Source: Megalobrama amblycephala (Eukaryota; Chordata; Actinopteri; Cypriniformes; Xenocyprididae). Taken from it: 64,000 nt of DNA. A model generated the notes under the pieces. It worked only from the letters and a program-made list of their open reading frames with translations, ran no database searches and had not been told where the DNA came from. Position 1 is the first letter of the stretch, and each line of letters begins with the position of its first letter. Positions 63,048-64,000 of the stretch are shown piece after piece. The stretch spans positions 27,981,356 through 28,045,355 of the forward strand of contig NC_063054.1 of the NCBI RefSeq assembly GCF_018812025.1, given 5' to 3'. The position numbers and the translations under genes are program-made.

Positions 63048-64000
63048 AAGGTGCCCTAGATTTAAAAATTGAATCTATCTTGGCATAGTTAAATAACAAG
63101 AGTTCAGTACATGGAAATGACATACAGTGAGTCTCAAACACCATTGTTTCCTCCTTCTTATATAAATCTCATTTGTTTAAAAGACCTCTGAAGAACAGGC
63201 GAATCTCAACATAACGCTGACTGTTGCGTAACAGTCGGGGTGTACGCCCCAATATTTGCATATGCCAGCCCATGTTCCCAACATTATGAAAGGCATTAGA
63301 CAAGGGCAGAACGTCTGGATGTGCAGAGCTGAATCAACAGACAAGGTAAGCAAGCAAGGACAATAGCAAAAAATGGCAGATGGAGCAATAATAACTGACA
63401 TGATCCATGATTACATGATATTTTTAGTGATATTTGTAAATTGTCTTTCTAAATGTTTCGTTAGCATGTTGCTAATGTACTGTTAAATGTGGTTAAAGTT
63501 ACCATCGTTTATTACTGTATTCATGGAGACAAGAGAGCCGTCGCTATTTTCATTTTAAACACTTGCAGTCTGTATAATTCATAAACACAACTTCATTCTT
63601 TATAAATTTCTCCAACAGTGTAGCGTTAGCCGTTAGCCACGGAGCACAGCCTCAAACTCATTCAGAATCAATGTAAACATCAAAATAAACACTGTACTTA
63701 CGCGATTAGACATGCTGCATGATGAACACTTTGTAAAGATCCATTTTGAGGGTTATATTAGCTGTGTGAACTTTTTTTATGTTGTTTAAGGCAAGCACGA
63801 GCTCTTGGGGCTTGGAGCACGAGAATTAAAGGGCCACACACCCTGAATCGGCTCATTTCTAATTATGCCCCAAAATAGGCAGTTAAAAAAATGAATTAAA
63901 AAAAAATCTATGGGGTATTTTGAGCTGAAACTTCACAGACACATTCAGGGGACACCTTAGACTTATATTACATCTTTTAAAAAAAGTTCTAGGGCACCTT
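63048..64000. mobile_element. MITE with AAGGTGCCCTAGA ends, right terminus at the window edge
   Basis: The left AAGGTGCCCTAGA is the exact reverse complement of the right TCTAGGGCACCTT, which ends at base 64000. About 950 bp lie between, without transposase coding. Target duplication cannot be tested because the right flank is missing. Confidence 0.8.

Overview
The window reads as nuclear DNA from a ray-finned fish, most likely a cyprinid (carp, goldfish, barb or zebrafish relative). The grounds are small GT-AG exons coding vertebrate proteins spread over long AT-rich introns, very abundant (AT)n and (AC)n microsatellites, and a dense load of Tc1-like and hAT elements and foldback MITEs of types common in cyprinid genomes. 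There are no operons, CRISPR arrays or prokaryotic features, and the species cannot be fixed by eye. Nearly all open reading frames over 60 codons are chance or repeat-derived.

Three protein genes can be reconstructed exon by exon. (1) snap25 on the + strand: coding exons from 20857 to 35429, 204 aa, with the tandem alternative exons 5a and 5b both present. A probable non-coding first exon with a palindromic CRE lies about 11.5 kb upstream, ending near 9304. (2) sccpdh on the - strand: 12 coding exons from 53280 down to 45197. They sum to exactly 1290 bp (429 aa plus stop) with all phases matching. (3) cnst (consortin) on the - strand: the seven 3'-most coding exons from about 61902 down to 55246, with the 5' part beyond the right edge. 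cnst lies upstream of sccpdh on the same strand, as recalled for human 1q44, while snap25 converges on them from the left.

Layout. 1-9060: intergenic, holding a deleted Tc1-like foldback element, a decayed Tc1 transposase and MITEs. 9061-9304: candidate snap25 promoter and first exon. 9305-20784: long candidate first intron. 20785-36150 or further: snap25 body and 3'UTR, with a 1.8-kb hAT element just after exon 5b. 36200-45196: repeat-filled space between convergent genes, including a 787-bp palindrome. 45197-53280: sccpdh, whose intron 10 is almost entirely one Tc1-like element. 53281-55245: short spacer between genes. 55246-61902: cnst 3' exons with several MITEs. 62866-64000: two further MITEs, the last ending at the window edge.

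The genes do not form a pathway: SNAP-25 drives synaptic vesicle fusion, consortin sorts connexins at the trans-Golgi network, and SCCPDH is a poorly understood membrane-associated oxidoreductase-like protein. No new multi-gene system was found. The most notable observations are the Tc1 element occupying a former ~83-bp intron, two hAT insertions proven by exact 8-bp target duplications, long near-perfect palindromes, a recent 198-bp tandem duplication, and paired PP1-docking motifs in consortin.
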